A DNA stretch of 64,000 bases from Adiantum capillus-veneris (GCA_014529385.2 CM043964.1:5613997-5677996); one strand, 5' to 3'. Positions 23,125 to 35,000 are shown, counted from the stretch's first letter. The notes: generated by a model from the sequence alone, not told the origin. A program made the numbers and translations.

Positions 23125-23745
23125 TCAAGAAGAACCAAGCTCTAGTTTTTTCCAGGCACACTTGACAAAAGGTCTATATGTATTCCAACAGTTTTTGAGA
23201 AACTTCTTTGTGTCTTTTACCCAATGAACAAGTGATAAGCCTTTTGTTCTTGCAATTAGAGCTGAGTTAGAGCATTTGTTAGAGTCAACCCCCGCTAAAG
23301 AAATCTGTTGAAGCTCAAAGGAGAGATCAAAAGACAAGAGATGGTTAGCTTGTAAGGCTGTGGTTTTACATTGTTCCACAACTTCAACAGGAATGCTACA
23401 TAGCAGGGCTAAAGAACTGATGGAAAAGGGGACACAATGGTTTATAAGCTCAAAATTCCAAATTTGATTGTCTAGTCGGATAGAATCCAACTCCACTTGT
23501 CTGGGGAGAACAAGAGGAACCACACCAAAAAATATATGTGAGATATATTTTTTTGGTTTAGATGATGAAGGAGTGCCAGAAAGGGATGAGAGGGCTTTTT
23601 GATCTTGTGGATCAAGGAGATCAAAGTCTAAGATCGGGTTGATAACATTTTCAGCTTGTCTTATTTCTAAAGGCAAGATAAGGATGTTATTAATAAAATA
23701 TAATTTGTTTACAATAGTAGGAAGGGATGAAAAATAAAAGTCCAA
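23125..23745 (-). pseudogene. Probable N-terminal part of the Penelope-like polyprotein
   Basis: This 206-codon open frame lies immediately upstream of the RT frames in the same direction. It is rich in Leu/Ile and Lys, with an IARTKGLSLVHWVKDTKKF segment, and I recognise no domain. Its position between the 5' repeat and the RT suggests the N-terminal extension typical of Penelope-like proteins. That is inference from context. Confidence 0.5.
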
Positions 23746-24481
23746 GTCAGAACTATCCTAAATATGAATTAAGGGAACATTAAGTAGAAAATTCTCAAAT
23801 AGAGAAAGAAGGCTAGATGGGTCTTTCCTAGAAGAAGTCAAAAGAGAAATCCAATCATTAACAGAGGCAATGTTTAGAATAGATAAGGAACTACTAGTTA
23901 AAGCATCAGATTCGAAATTGAGAAGACGCTTATGAAACTCAAGTGCTTTAAAACATGAAAGAATACATTGAGTAGTCGTAGGTGGGATAGGTATCCTTGG
24001 ATTACTGGTGTAACCCAGTATGGTTAATGAGGAGATCCATTCTACCTGCTAAAATTAAATACTATTAGTATTATGGACATCACTAGGATATTAGTATAAT
24101 TTAATTATACAGGATGACTTGACCAAGAGTGATAAGGGAAACAATATGGTGTGTGTATTTGTTATAAAAATCCCCTTTGATATACAAACTGTATAATTAA
24201 ATTATACTGAACACCAGTACAATAAAACAATATGGAATATAAAACACCATTTTCATCCATAATATTGATCAGAAGTACATCATTTTGCTACAGAGGTAGT
24301 GGCGACGAACTCTCTCTAGAATAAGACTGAAGTTTATACCTACCACCATCCAACAATACAGATGTATTAGAACACACCTAAGCATTGCAGGTAGACATGT
24401 ACCACACAACCATAGCCGCTTGTTATGGCTATCAACCCCATAAAACACCCACCACTCACTCAAATGTCACTACAAAATTAG

Positions 24482-24772
24482 TTATTCAGGGTAATGTACA
24501 ATTTTCTTGGCTTTTTTGGAAAGAAAAGGTCTAGTCCTAGACATGGTTATGTCATTTGTATCATGAGTAACTAAAATAGTGTTTGGTTCCTGTTTGTTAT
24601 GTTCTACAAGTATTTTCTCATTGATAATTGCCATTCTGACTGGATCAGTACATACACGCATTCTAGCAGTACATTTGTAACTGTATTCCATGCTCTTAGC
24701 TTGAACTTGAAATAAATATCTATTTATGAGATATTGACAACATATGGAAAGTGTCTCATTGATAATTTCCAT
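24482..24772 (-). CDS. Short ORF of unknown function with a FLYWCH-like pattern
   Basis: This 96-codon frame lies upstream of the RT. The segment YKCTARMRVCTDPVRM, followed after about 13 residues by EHNKQ, resembles the second half of FLYWCH/FAR1-type zinc modules (C, then A-R, then H-x-H). The last His is replaced by Lys and the first Cys pair is not visible. Part of this sequence is tandemly duplicated (24632-24755 and 24756-24915). It may be a captured gene fragment or chance. Confidence 0.25.
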   Translation of the reverse strand: MEIINETLSICCQYLINRYLFQVQAKSMEYSYKCTARMRVCTDPVRMAIINEKILVEHNKQEPNTILVTHDTNDITMSRTRPFLSKKAKKIVHYPE

Positions 24773-24915
24773 TATGACTGGATCAATACATGCGTGACTG
24801 GATCAATACATGCACGCATTCTAGCAGTACATTTGTAACTGTATTCCATGCTCTTAGCTTGAACCTGAAATAAATATCTATTTATGAGATATTGACAACA
24901 TATGGAAAGTGTATC
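24632..24915 (-). repeat. Tandem duplication of about 125-160 bp inside the Penelope-like element
   Basis: Both units contain GACTGGATCA, then ACGCATTCTAGCAGTACATT, and end near TATGGAAAGTGT. The second has an extra internal GACTGGATCAATACATGC copy. Confidence 0.88.
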
Positions 24916-25099
24916 ATAAAAAAGAATTTTTTTAAAAAAAAAGCCCAGATATCATATTCCAACGAGTATGGTAACCTTACATGGTCTTGGGTGAGAATTA
25001 AAGCCAATTACCCATCATACAAGCATGTTTAAAGTTTTTTCCTTTTTGAGGCTTTTTGATAAAGAGACATATAGTCACTTATGTTTAAAACAGATCCAA

Positions 25100-27130
25100 A
25101 AATACAAGTCATCAATAGATTTTATAAGTCAGCTATATGCATTGTAACATGTGTCAGTTTACCCACTTACCAAATGTCATTACCATAACATTACAATTAC
25201 AGTAAGATAATTGTTTTACAACCCATCTCGTATTATGTTGAGACATTAAAAATTTGCTAGAACTTTGTTTGTTTTTTGTGTCTTTTTCCAAAAAAAAAAA
25301 AACCATATACCATCATTGTACTTGTCATCATAACCTATCCGATTTTCAACGGACCTTATTTCTTATTGCCCATCAAGTATTTATGAGTATGTAAAAACCC
25401 TGTTACTACAGCATTCGAAAATCAAATTGGTATAAAAACTATGCATGAACCATCATGCGGTATCCGCCAGATACTGGTTTATTTTGCTCTTACCTCTTAC
25501 AGTTTAGCCAAATCCATATAGTAATACCTTTTTAGTGTCTAAAAGCACATGATTAGTAAACCAATGTTTAAAAAAAGTATTGTATAACTTGGACCACACC
25601 GAAATAACAAAGCAGATTGAAGTACATAAAATATTTTAAAGTCCAGGAATTGACACTATTTCATCCCAATATGTATGATTACCTACAAATTTACCATTTA
25701 GCTATATGCATTGTAACATGCGATAGTTTACCCATTTACTAATTGTCATTATCATTACAATTACAGTAAGATGACTGTTCTACCACCTATCTCAAACCAT
25801 GTCGAGATACTAAAAAAGAATTGCCAGGACCTTGTTTGTTTTTTTTGTCTTTTAAAAAAGAACCATATATCATCATTGTACTGTCATAACCTACCCGATT
25901 TGCAACGGAATTTAATGACCATCAATTATCCCTGAGTAGGTACAAACCCTATTTTTATAGCATTTGGAATCAAAATGGTACAGAGATTATGCATGAACCA
26001 TCATGTGGAATCTGCTACAAACAGTTTATTGCCCTTATCTCATATAGTTTTAGCCAAATCCATATAGCATTATATAAACAGCACAAGATTAGTAACTCAA
26101 TGTTTCAAGGCAGTATTGTATACCTTCAAAACACACCAAAATGGCAAAGCAAATTTGAGGTACACAAAAAAGATTCAATGCACAGGTATTGACATTGATT
26201 CATCCTAGTAGGTATGATTACCTACCTGATTATTAGTCGCCATTTGTTACGATTAAGAAGGTTGTAGTAAAAAAACCCTCGATGCTGAGACATCTCTCGA
26301 ACATTTTCTTCTCGAGATAGCAGGGTCCCTAGTATATCGAGAAGCTTGTGCTTGCTGGAGTAAGTGAGTGTGAGTGATTGTTTCTGGCTTAGTAATTGTA
26401 TAAGAGTACTCTCCCTACCATAGCCAAGAGCAGTAGAGTGTAACCCTACAGCGAACAACACGCAAACTCTATTGTGCGTAGGTAAGTGGTTTAGCGTTGT
26501 GTGGGCTCCATGTATATGCATGTCCCTCTTATATACCCAAAGCTCGGATGCAGAGTACAGTGCCATGCTAGCTCGTTAACGCTTAAGGCTGTAAATGCCC
26601 ATTAGGTAAGGAAGGTTATATTTAGCATTATGTATTAAGGGTTCAGTTATTGACACCCCAATGACCACCCACCTCCATGTGACCATCCATAGTGGGAATT
26701 CCCAAAGAGCACAAATGGGTTTTCAATATAAAAAAGGAATATTACAACCTTATGTAGAATCCAAGTACATGGAATACAAGAAGGGGGAAAAAATCATTTT
26801 AGGCTTTTGAAACTACACCATATCATCTTCATCCTCCAAGTCGAGCGAAGAACGTGTTCATATGCTATCCGAGGGGAAAATGGTGGCCAAGGAACTTCCT
26901 GAGACGGATTTTTTCTGCATACACCATCATGTACTGTTATATTCATGAATAGAAACCAAGACATGTCCTGGAAATATTGCTAGTATGAGATTTTGACTCT
27001 GAGAGTGCCAGCAAAAAGCTACTATGGAGTAATGGTATTTCAATGTTATGATGTTTTTATGGATTTTGTGTATAGCCCGATATGATTCCAGTGATTCCTC
27101 CAGGTCATCCCATGTTATGAGTGAGTGAGT
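25100..27130 (-). repeat. Right direct repeat of the Penelope-like element (5' side)
   Basis: It matches the left repeat from about 25250 to 27125. A partial extra tandem unit precedes it (25100-25250, the GCATTGTAACATG to TGTTGAGACAT part), so this side has about 2.3 units of the 560-bp tandem repeat against two on the left. Confidence 0.88.
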
Positions 27131-29880
27131 GAGTGTGTGTGTGTATTTATCGTTTTCACAACGATGAAGACTACTCGGAAGAGCGAGCTTTTTGTGGAGG
27201 CGGGTGTGTGAGTGCATACGCTTTGTAGGTATCTGTGCATGCCAAAATCCATTACCCAAGAGTTTTTGTAATGAGAACCAGGAGCAATGTCCTAAAGTAC
27301 CATAATTATCGAGCAAATGTGTATTTAATAAGCAAAAATAAACACCTTATCCTATATTAAGTTGGAGACCACTAAGCCAGCTAGCTTAAGCGAGCCAACT
27401 TAGGAAAACCAAGCCCCAAGGAGTATGGTAGGCAATAAAAAATTCATGCTATATTAAGTTGGAGAACCTCCACAAAAGGTAAGCCGGCCAACTAGCCATA
27501 GTCCTCTCAAGCATGTTCCAAGCCAAGTATGCAACACCAATTTAGGGATTAAAAACCATTATATTATTGGACTACACATATGAAGGAAGGTGGTGTATGG
27601 AGAGTAGCGTTCGACGCTTCTGAAAGCCATTTTGCAGGGTAAGCAAGAGGCAGGTGAGATGTATTCACTCAAATGGAACCCCGAAAGAATGTGAGTTTGG
27701 GTGTATGAACAGATAGGTTATGTACTAAGAGACAGCACCGAACATGCATTTGTCAAAAATAAAGGTAACCACATGTAATCATGCATAGATGGGCAATAAT
27801 GTAGATTAGAGTCAGCCAGTGGGGACCCAACTACAGAAAGATAATATACATAGAGTGATTGCAAAGGCTCGAACCAAGACGATGCCATAGTACATAATAT
27901 GCTTCATATGTGTAGCAAATCATTTGCAAGTCAAAACTACCAATTAGATGTTCAAAGGATATCATGATTGCATGTGAAGCTGCACGCTTCGGTTTTGTAA
28001 GATCGATATTATTAATGAGAGAGATAGGGAGAGAGATGACCGGCAATGTGCGAGCATGACTTGCTTTATAGAAAGCTTGTGTGGGTATAGACTGTATAGA
28101 GCTCTCATCTACTAAGGGTAAAAGCAAACTTTCATGTTTAATGTGTGTGTGTGTGTGTGGCCCTCCCCCATCCCTGTGGAGAGGATTCACATGGTGGGAG
28201 GTAGGGCCCATCATGTGGAACTCTAACCCCAACCAAATATGAACAATTTAGCGACAAAAATATCCAAACAATCAGTATGAAGTGTCCAAAGAGGTAATTA
28301 TCATATGGAAAAAGGTTACCATTTTGGTAAACTGGTGCCAATAGGGCTAAATTATATACGCATCATATTACTAATAGCCATTTGATTAAGTATATTTTGT
28401 CAAGAACAAAGTCAAAGAGAATCTAACAGTCTAAGGTAATTGAACAATATGATATATGTGCTTGACCAGATTAGGAGTTGTGGCCCCAACCCATCCCTTT
28501 GGATTAGGTGGTCAAGTCAAAAAAATAATAGGAGATCTACACCCATTGTATGGTGCTAACCCGACCAAAGGCTAGCTAGAAAAAAGTGTGTGTGTTTAAG
28601 AATGATATCTAACAATAGTTTGATTTGACAAACTATTGAACCATACAATTGGACTAGAGACTAGTCAACGTGTAAATAACCAAACCTTATGTATACATTA
28701 GATAACAAGTAGATAAAGTTAAGACTACAATTGACATTTAGACTTGATAGTTACATATAGTGTATGGCGTGTTATCATCAAAGGATCATATAAAAGGGTT
28801 ATCTATCACTAATAAAAATAGCTGAACAGTGGGCGATCTTCTGTTATTGATACAGTTGTCGTTGTAATCCCAAGGAAAGAATCTCTTACCTGTCACCATC
28901 CAAGAAACACAAGCCCGTCAAAACTGGTAATACTTGGGAAGACAAATGTCAATGACTCCCTCCCCTTGTTATCAGTGTCAAAAATTACAAGAAACACTAA
29001 CAACGTAACATAGATCAAATATTATGTTAGAGAACGAGCCATTTATTTCCGATAATATTTACATCATTTATTTCTAGAAAAAACCGGACACCATCTCCTT
29101 TGTAAATTATATGAAGTCTCACAATTCCAGTCTAATGCCATCTCATCCGAGACAACCACTTGAGGATTAAGGCTCTTTTTTCCATCATTGGACAAGTTTC
29201 AAAATAAATTACAAACATTTGTTTTTTTCTTAATTATGCATTTATCCACCAAGAAAGAATAGCATCAAAAAGTACTTTACAATTGTGAATTTACCACTAT
29301 ATACTTACCTTCATCAAAAGTGAGTTCCTACATATAAAGATATATCCCTATGGTTAACATCACTATTACTCCAAAAAGGATAGGTTAGATCATCACAAAC
29401 CGAGAGAAATTATGCTTCAAAGATATAATCTTAATATTATGTAGTTGAGCATGAGTATTCATCAACTTGATCAAACAATCTAGCTGATTGGTCGTCATAG
29501 AAGGATGAGAAACCTTCAAAACGGTCAGTAAATTAATCTTAGTACAAAAGATCTTAAATTTCAAACATACTGGTAATCATTCAACGACTGTACTTGAGTG
29601 TATGTTCAGTGTGACAAATGTATGTACATGTTGTAAAAGCACATTATACTCATATTTTCTACTATTACAACACTATTGATGTGGTTTAGAGTTATCGTGG
29701 TTGTGAACTCATAGCCATACCCCATAAAAACTGAAAAAGTACTACAAGCCAAAGAATTGCTATATATATGCAAGCAAAAAAGTCTAAACCTCCTGAGTAG
29801 GTGCACAAGCACCTACATGTATGCAAATCACGATGCTACACAAACATGATCTGGTGAAGAGATGTCCAAGGTTTGAAAGT
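27131..29880. other. Unassigned AT-rich sequence, no gene seen
   Basis: There are no domain-bearing frames. A short local duplication (GCTATATTAAGTTGGAGA-type blocks at about 27350 and 27450) and a hairpin at 28185-28220 resembling one at 20684-20720 are the only structures noticed. Confidence 0.5.
28185..28220. repeat. Hairpin related to 20684-20720
   Basis: The arms ATTCACATGGTGGG and CCCATCATGTGGAA pair almost fully. A related hairpin at 20684-20720 has arms GGTCCACTGGCGG and CCACCAAGTGGACC. Both follow a (TG)n tract and CCCTCCCCCATCC. Confidence 0.6.
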
Positions 29881-29887
29881 GTGTGTA

Positions 29888-29925
<38 letters not shown>

Positions 29926-29932
29926 GTGTGTG

Positions 29933-29983
<51 letters not shown>
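29881..29983. repeat. Compound (TG)n-(GA)n microsatellite
   Basis: A TG-rich tract of about 50 bases is followed by an uninterrupted GA tract of about 45 bases. Confidence 0.97.
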
Positions 29984-29986
<3 letters not shown>

Positions 29987-30659
29987 CTCATTGAACGAAG
30001 ATGTTGAGTGCCTTAGGATGGTTGTGGATGAGCACGGTAGGTTGTGTTGCTGCCATGTGATCTGTTATACTTGCCAAGCTTCTCTCCCCACACTTTCTAC
30101 CACCGTTACATGTGTTGGGCTATGGTAGAATCCTCTTGCTTAATGTTTTGATGTGGAGCTACTCTATATGGAGACTCAAGTCTCTCTCTTCCCTGCAGGC
30201 CACCGTAGTCAATTTTGCATCCAAATTTCTCATCTTCGGACTTGCATGCTACCTCTTCTTCTCCGAGCATTTACCACCCCACCTAGATGGCATTGTTTTT
30301 CATTACTCAAGCTTCAATAGGTTTGTGATGAGGGTCGACTGATGAATCCAAACCTTCTGTAATTGCAGGTGTGTGCAAGAAGAACAACCTTATAACATCT
30401 TTCGAGTCTGAGATTGTGAGTGACCTCATCAATGAGCCGGAAAATGATGCCATCTTTCGGTCAACAAAGGTCTATATAGTCCACTACCATGTCTGCAATT
30501 AGAGATAGATGATGATACGATGCAAGATCTTATCGATGATGCCTCACTCGTCGAGGCCTAGGCCTGTAAGTGTTTGTGTGAAGACATTGATTTAAAATTA
30601 AGCTTAAAGTTAATTTAAACAAAGGTGTTATGACGCTTTCTTTTACTTTCTTTGTGCAG

Positions 30660-31738
30660 GACTTTAGTATGGCAGACCAGTTTCCAGATCCCGCTTCTAT
30701 GAGTACAGATGCATTTATGGGCTTCGTCACACATATGACGCACAGTCAGATGGCAGAGGCGTCTCAGTACTGGGTAGCCAGAGGCACGGGTACTACGCCT
30801 CCGGGATTCACACCCAAGGGTCCGACGCCTATGGGGAGAGGGAGATGCCTACGGGTACGACGCCTGCGAGGTCTCCCATTACGATCGCTTCGACACCTAG
30901 GGGTACGGCAGAGGTGGGTACATCCTCATCTCCGCAGCACAGGCGCACTCGCCGATCTCGGCGATCGTCAGGTGGAGGTGGTGGTTGTTGTAGAGGAGGG
31001 TCCACAAATGCTTCGACCCCTCCTAGCTCACGACCCCCGTCCTACCCAGGCAGACCTCTCGACACACCTCGTAGCACACCTCGGACACCTTGGGGGACAC
31101 ACGATCCTAGTGCCTCCAAGCTCTATACTATACGGGTAAATGGTTCTGTTGACATGGATAGAGTCGGGACTGAGATGAGACAGCGGATTCGTCAGCTCCC
31201 GGAGCTGTAGTTTTTTACCAGCATTCTGATGCCTTGGCCTGAGCAAGATCGTGACAAAATTAATTATATAGTGGAGACTATCATGAGAGAGTATCAACCT
31301 GCTCCGGGTTCAAAGGATCTTCTGAGGAGGTGGATCCAGGGTGTTGCACGGGACACCGTGAAACATCGTCGAGATGCAACTCGGAAGGCTTTCAGGACCG
31401 GCTCGCCGAAGCCTTCGGGCATCCCACATGGGAGGATGAGCGAACAGCGGACACGCGGTTCAGACAGCAGCGTTAGGCCGCGGAGGTACGATAGATGACC
31501 AGGGGGGCATCTCATCTTGGCAACGGAGGCTTTGACACCTTTCGCTATGAGTTTGTGAGTTTCCAATCCAATCCTAGCTATGGCGTTTTTAAAACGCGAT
31601 GAATCATGTATTCTTAATTACTTTGATTTTTGTATAAACACAGAATCTTGCAATGCATCGAGCCCCGACACACCAAGAGGAGACAGATGGATATCGCAGA
31701 GGTATTTATGAAGTATTGAATGATCTTGCTGCCTCATG
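30660..31738 (+). pseudogene. CACTA 2 gene: Transposase_24-like protein
   Basis: A CTTTGTGCAG acceptor precedes an exon with ATG 30669 (MADQFPDPASMSTDAFMGF). A Thr-Pro-rich region follows (with a frameshift near 30845), then KLYTIRVNGSVDMDRVGTEM and a stop at 31208. In the continuing frame come DTVKHRRDATRKAFRTG and, after another shift, ASHLGNGGFDTFRYEF ending at a GTGAGT donor (about 31558). The last exon (about 31645-31738) gives MHRAPTHQEETDGYRRG and a stop. It matches the CACTA 1 protein in order, including the intron after the HLG(S/N)GG block. At least three disruptions make it a pseudogene. Confidence 0.75.
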
Positions 31739-31959
31739 AGAGCCGGTAGACTGAGAGGCCTTAGAGTCTCGCTGATCGATTGCGGTGAGACGTTAATATG
31801 TGTGAGTTGATTTAATTAAATAAGTATATGTGAAGTAATATCAATACTAATTTTTTGACTTGTTCTATGTGCAGGTTGTGACGCGTAGTCATCAATGGAT
31901 TTCATATATATGTTTTGTGAGACACAAACATGCTTCTGTGTCTCTTTTTTGTATAGACA

Positions 31960-32275
31960 TGGTTATGGTTATTGTTCAGACATGGCTATGGTTATTGTTT
32001 TCTTTATGGTTATGGTTATTGTTCTTGTATAGACATGGTTATGGTTATTGTTTTGTTTATGGTTATGGTTATGGTTATTGTTCTGTTTATGCTTATGGTT
32101 ATCATTATGGTTTTGATAAATATGGTTATGGCCGATTACGGTTTTAATTTGGTTATGGTTTTGCACAATATTCGTTATGGTTATGGTTATGGTTTTAATA
32201 TTCGTTATGGTTTTAATTTGGTTATGGTTTTGCACAATATTCGTTATGGTTTTAATTTGGTTATGGTTTTGCACA
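31960..32275 (+). repeat. Degenerate (GGTTAT)n hexamer array
   Basis: Dozens of GGTTATG/GGTTATT units, with larger blocks such as TTTTGCACAATATTCGTTAT recurring three times (about 32160-32270). It lies between the last exon and the right end of CACTA 2. The unit differs from the plant telomere repeat TTTAGGG. Confidence 0.92.
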
Positions 32276-32544
32276 AAGTTCATTTCATTTCTTTCATTTG
32301 CCTTAAATCTCATGTGAGATCCTACATGGATAGCATGTAGGAGGCGTATACATATGTTATTTTTATAAAGTTTATGTTAAAATGAAGAGAACTCTACCGA
32401 AATTTCTGCGGGAGCACGGTTGATTTTAGTGTTGCTTGCTTTCTTGGGTAGAGGACAGGCAGTCTGGTTGTGGCTGTGTCTATCTTTTCACTAGGCACAG
32501 GCCAGGCTGCCTGTCCTTTGCCTAATAATTTTTTTTTCTGTTAT

Positions 32545-32715
32545 GGTCGTCGCAATATGCGTCACTACGCGCGTCGAAATAGCCATCGATAACTGTGCCT
32601 TTCGACACGTATATCGACGCATATTGCGACGTTTTTGCAACGACGGCTATTTTGACGGATTTTTCAACGGAGGGCATCGAAACCTGCATCGAAGGCCCCC
32701 TTTTTTGTTGTAGTG
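32545..32715 (+). repeat. Right subterminal repeats and TIR of CACTA 2
   Basis: Multiple CGACG/CGTCG motifs in both orientations, for example GACGCATATTGCGACG, ending in GTTGTAGTG at 32715. Confidence 0.82.
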
Positions 32716-33345
32716 GCAGCAAAAAGAAGACAGACATGTTTTTTTGTGCACAACGCACGTAGATAGACAACGACAACCGAACGCAGCCGCCATACCTAGG
32801 CTGACCAAGGCCAAGTGGATTGACCACTCGACGACACCGAAGGCTTCCGTTAGCACCGTTGACTGCGTGGATAGGAAGGCCCACTTAACCCTTGCATGAA
32901 GGAGGATTGAATCCACCCCATGAGGATAAGAGGCCAACACTTTATTATCAAGCTAGTGACCCTTGTTGTGTATAACAAGGAAAGATATCATACTTGTGTT
33001 GAAAGGAAAACTAGAAGAAAAGGGAAAGCTTCAAACTTCAAGGAAGTAGTTTCATCCTTCCTTTTCACTTCTTGGAGGAAGGCAAGTTTTCCTCCAAAAA
33101 TTCTTTTTTCCTCAAGGAGGTAGCTTCAAAGTGAACAAAAGCCTTCACAAACACCAAGAGTTTTTGTTGAAGAATCAACAAAGGAGTTCTTACGACGAAC
33201 AACACATGAAGCGCTACAATTCCCGCAAGGCGAGGTTTGCATGCAATGCAAATCACGGAGCACACAAAACACAAAGACTTCAATTTCACAAGGTACAAGT
33301 TGACATTTTTTTTTCTCTCTTTACATTAGTGTATGTTTACCATGG
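32716..33345 (+). repeat. A-type Gypsy 5' terminal fragment (LTR/leader up to Gag start)
   Basis: It is the inverted counterpart of 17807-18580: the same order of tRNA-like segment, a single 70-bp unit, TTCCTCAAGGAGGTAGCTTC, GCATGCAATGCAAAT and the Gag start context TTTACCATGGCC. It begins right after the CACTA 2 terminus and stops a few bases after the Gag ATG, so CACTA 2 probably lies within this fragment and the remainder of the element is missing. Confidence 0.85.
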
Positions 33346-33660
33346 CCGTCCAATGAGGCCCTCCATTTTTTCTTTCTGCTGCGTGTAGCTGGCACCGTTG
33401 GTCGACATAGCTTTGTTCTCCCCCATGTTTGGGCCCTTTGCCAATGTAACACCATCTATCACCTCTTCCATAGGAACAGTTTTGTCTCTCGCTTTCCCTT
33501 TCCGAGCATTTTTGAAAACTGAAGGATGTCCTCTTCCATAGGCATATCTTCAACTTCATTCGTCATACCAGGGGTGAGCTACAGTCGCGGGTGCCGTAAA
33601 CCGCAGAGAACGGAAAGACCACCGTCACTCTTGACCCTAGGATTCTCCATAGCTCACAGA
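33346..33660 (-). other. Unrecognised coding-like stretch, possibly a truncated gene exon
   Basis: On the minus strand, ATG near 33651 (MENPRVKSDGGLSVLCGL) and, after a GTATG that could be a splice donor, a Lys/Met-rich frame (VEDMPMEEDILQFSK, then with a frameshift GKARDKTVPMEEVIDGVTLA) are found between the A-type fragment and a (CT)n tract. I recognise no family. It could be the start of a plant gene with a GA-rich 5' untranslated region, cut off by the A-type insertion, or an unknown Gag. Confidence 0.25.
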
Positions 33661-34006
33661 AAACCAAAGTGGCTTACCAAAAGTCCTCACAAATAACTCC
33701 CTTTTTCTAAAGGTCACAGGCAACAAGGGCTTTAACTACCTTTGAGAGGGTTGCAACAATAGAAAGGCTGAACAAAAACACCGATTATTAACTATTATTA
33801 GCTCAAAGAGTTAATAATCGCTATTTGCAGCCAAAGCTAAGGTCATTTTTAAAAAAACGAGCACTTGGGGGTGGGTAAAAAATGCGCTGATTAACAAACA
33901 AGAAAGACGATAATTAACAAGACTGTGAGCCTTGAGCTCTTTGCTCTTGGCGGGTGAATCCAGAGGAAAATCTTAAGCGACTGTTGAGGGCAAACAAACA
34001 AGGTGC

Positions 34007-34007
<1 letters not shown>

Positions 34008-34057
<50 letters not shown>
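34008..34057. repeat. (CT)n microsatellite
   Basis: About 25 CT units; read on the minus strand this is a GA tract upstream of the coding-like stretch at 33346-33660. Confidence 0.97.
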
Positions 34058-34059
<2 letters not shown>

Positions 34060-34061
<2 letters not shown>

Positions 34062-34954
34062 GCGACCCGAGCTCCTCTTGCTCTGATTTTGTTACTGCGA
34101 ATGATGCTTGCTTTGCTGCACATGCGATGGCGATCCCAAGCCTACTGTGAGGTGATGCTGAGTTGAAGCCCCCCTTGAATCCCTCGCATTGTAACCCTAA
34201 CCAGACAACTCAACTCACCATTCTTACGCGTCTTTTCCAAAAAAAAAAGATTTGTGGTTTAAAAAAATCAAAAGTTTGTAAAAAATTATTATGTTCAAAC
34301 TTCAAATATTTGTTGCAACCTTTTCAAAATAAAGTAAATGTAGCATTCGGAAAGATCATGTGAAAGGCTTTCTTTTCAATGCTCTTCAAATCTTTCAAGA
34401 CTTTTTGAGGGACACTTGTCAAACACCAAAAATTGGACGACCTTCATCCATATAGATACTAAGGCCTTTAGAGGCCAAAACAAGTGAAAGGGTCACGATG
34501 GCTTTCAAAAACAATAAGAAAGTGATAAAATTATTTAAACTGGTATCAGTGTTTGGGAAAGGATTGCATCAACTTACTCTTGAGCTGGTTGAAAATCGAG
34601 ACTAGCTAGCTACAAACCATGGTAAACGAAAAACGGATGAAATATGTGAGAAAGTCGTTTAAACATTTTGCAAATCTCAAAGATTTTGCTAGTATTTCCA
34701 ATTTTTTCTTTGTGAGGAGGAAACTCGATCAGCACCCGCTTAATAAAAGAGACTTTCCTGAATGTTAACACTAATTAAGATCAAGCTATAAAATGCAAAA
34801 AATGTAAAGCCATGTGAAGTTGTGAAATGTAAGGTGAAATAAAAAGAAGTAATTAATATATGTGTGTGTAAAAATTTATTAGAATTATGCAAGGTGAAGC
34901 TTCACTTTAGCATTCTAAAACAATAGAATGCAAAAAAAACATATATGTTGTGTG

Positions 34955-35000
<46 letters not shown>

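Larger units (their letters stand above)
18807..27130 (-). mobile_element. Penelope-like retroelement with direct terminal repeats (pLTR-like)
   Basis: A minus-strand reverse transcriptase region (23745-20943) lies between two direct repeats of about 1.85 kb (18807-20656 and 25250-27125). The RT has the Penelope/telomerase-related motif set, quoted in the RT entry. Direct repeats of this sort, lacking TG..CA ends, primer site and polypurine tract, fit the pLTRs of Penelope-like elements. I saw no GIY-YIG endonuclease, so it may be an endonuclease-lacking type. The exact ends are not determined. Confidence 0.68.
30370..32715 (+). mobile_element. CACTA (En/Spm) transposon 2, right end certain, left end not found
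   Basis: The right end CCTTTTTTGTTGTAGTG at 32715 is a reversed CACTACAACAAAA terminus. Before it (32545-32690) lies a cluster of CGACG/CGTCG subterminal motifs. Inside, a gene with the same exon pattern as CACTA 1 (Thr-Pro region, HLGNGGFDTF) reads toward that end. No matching CACTACAAC start was found to the left, so the left end may be deleted or overwritten; 30370 is only where related exons seem to begin. Confidence 0.75.

Noticed and set aside
24469-24490. CACTACAAAA as a left CACTA terminus
   Set aside because: No matching inverted end, subterminal repeats or 3-bp duplication; it does not match the CACTA 2 terminus.
18807-27130. Treating the 1.85-kb direct repeats as LTRs of an ordinary LTR retrotransposon
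   Set aside because: No TG..CA ends, primer site or purine tract were seen and the RT between them is Penelope-like.
31960-32340. Telomere or subtelomere at the GGTTAT array
   Set aside because: The unit is not TTTAGGG, the array is internal to a CACTA element, and it is degenerate.
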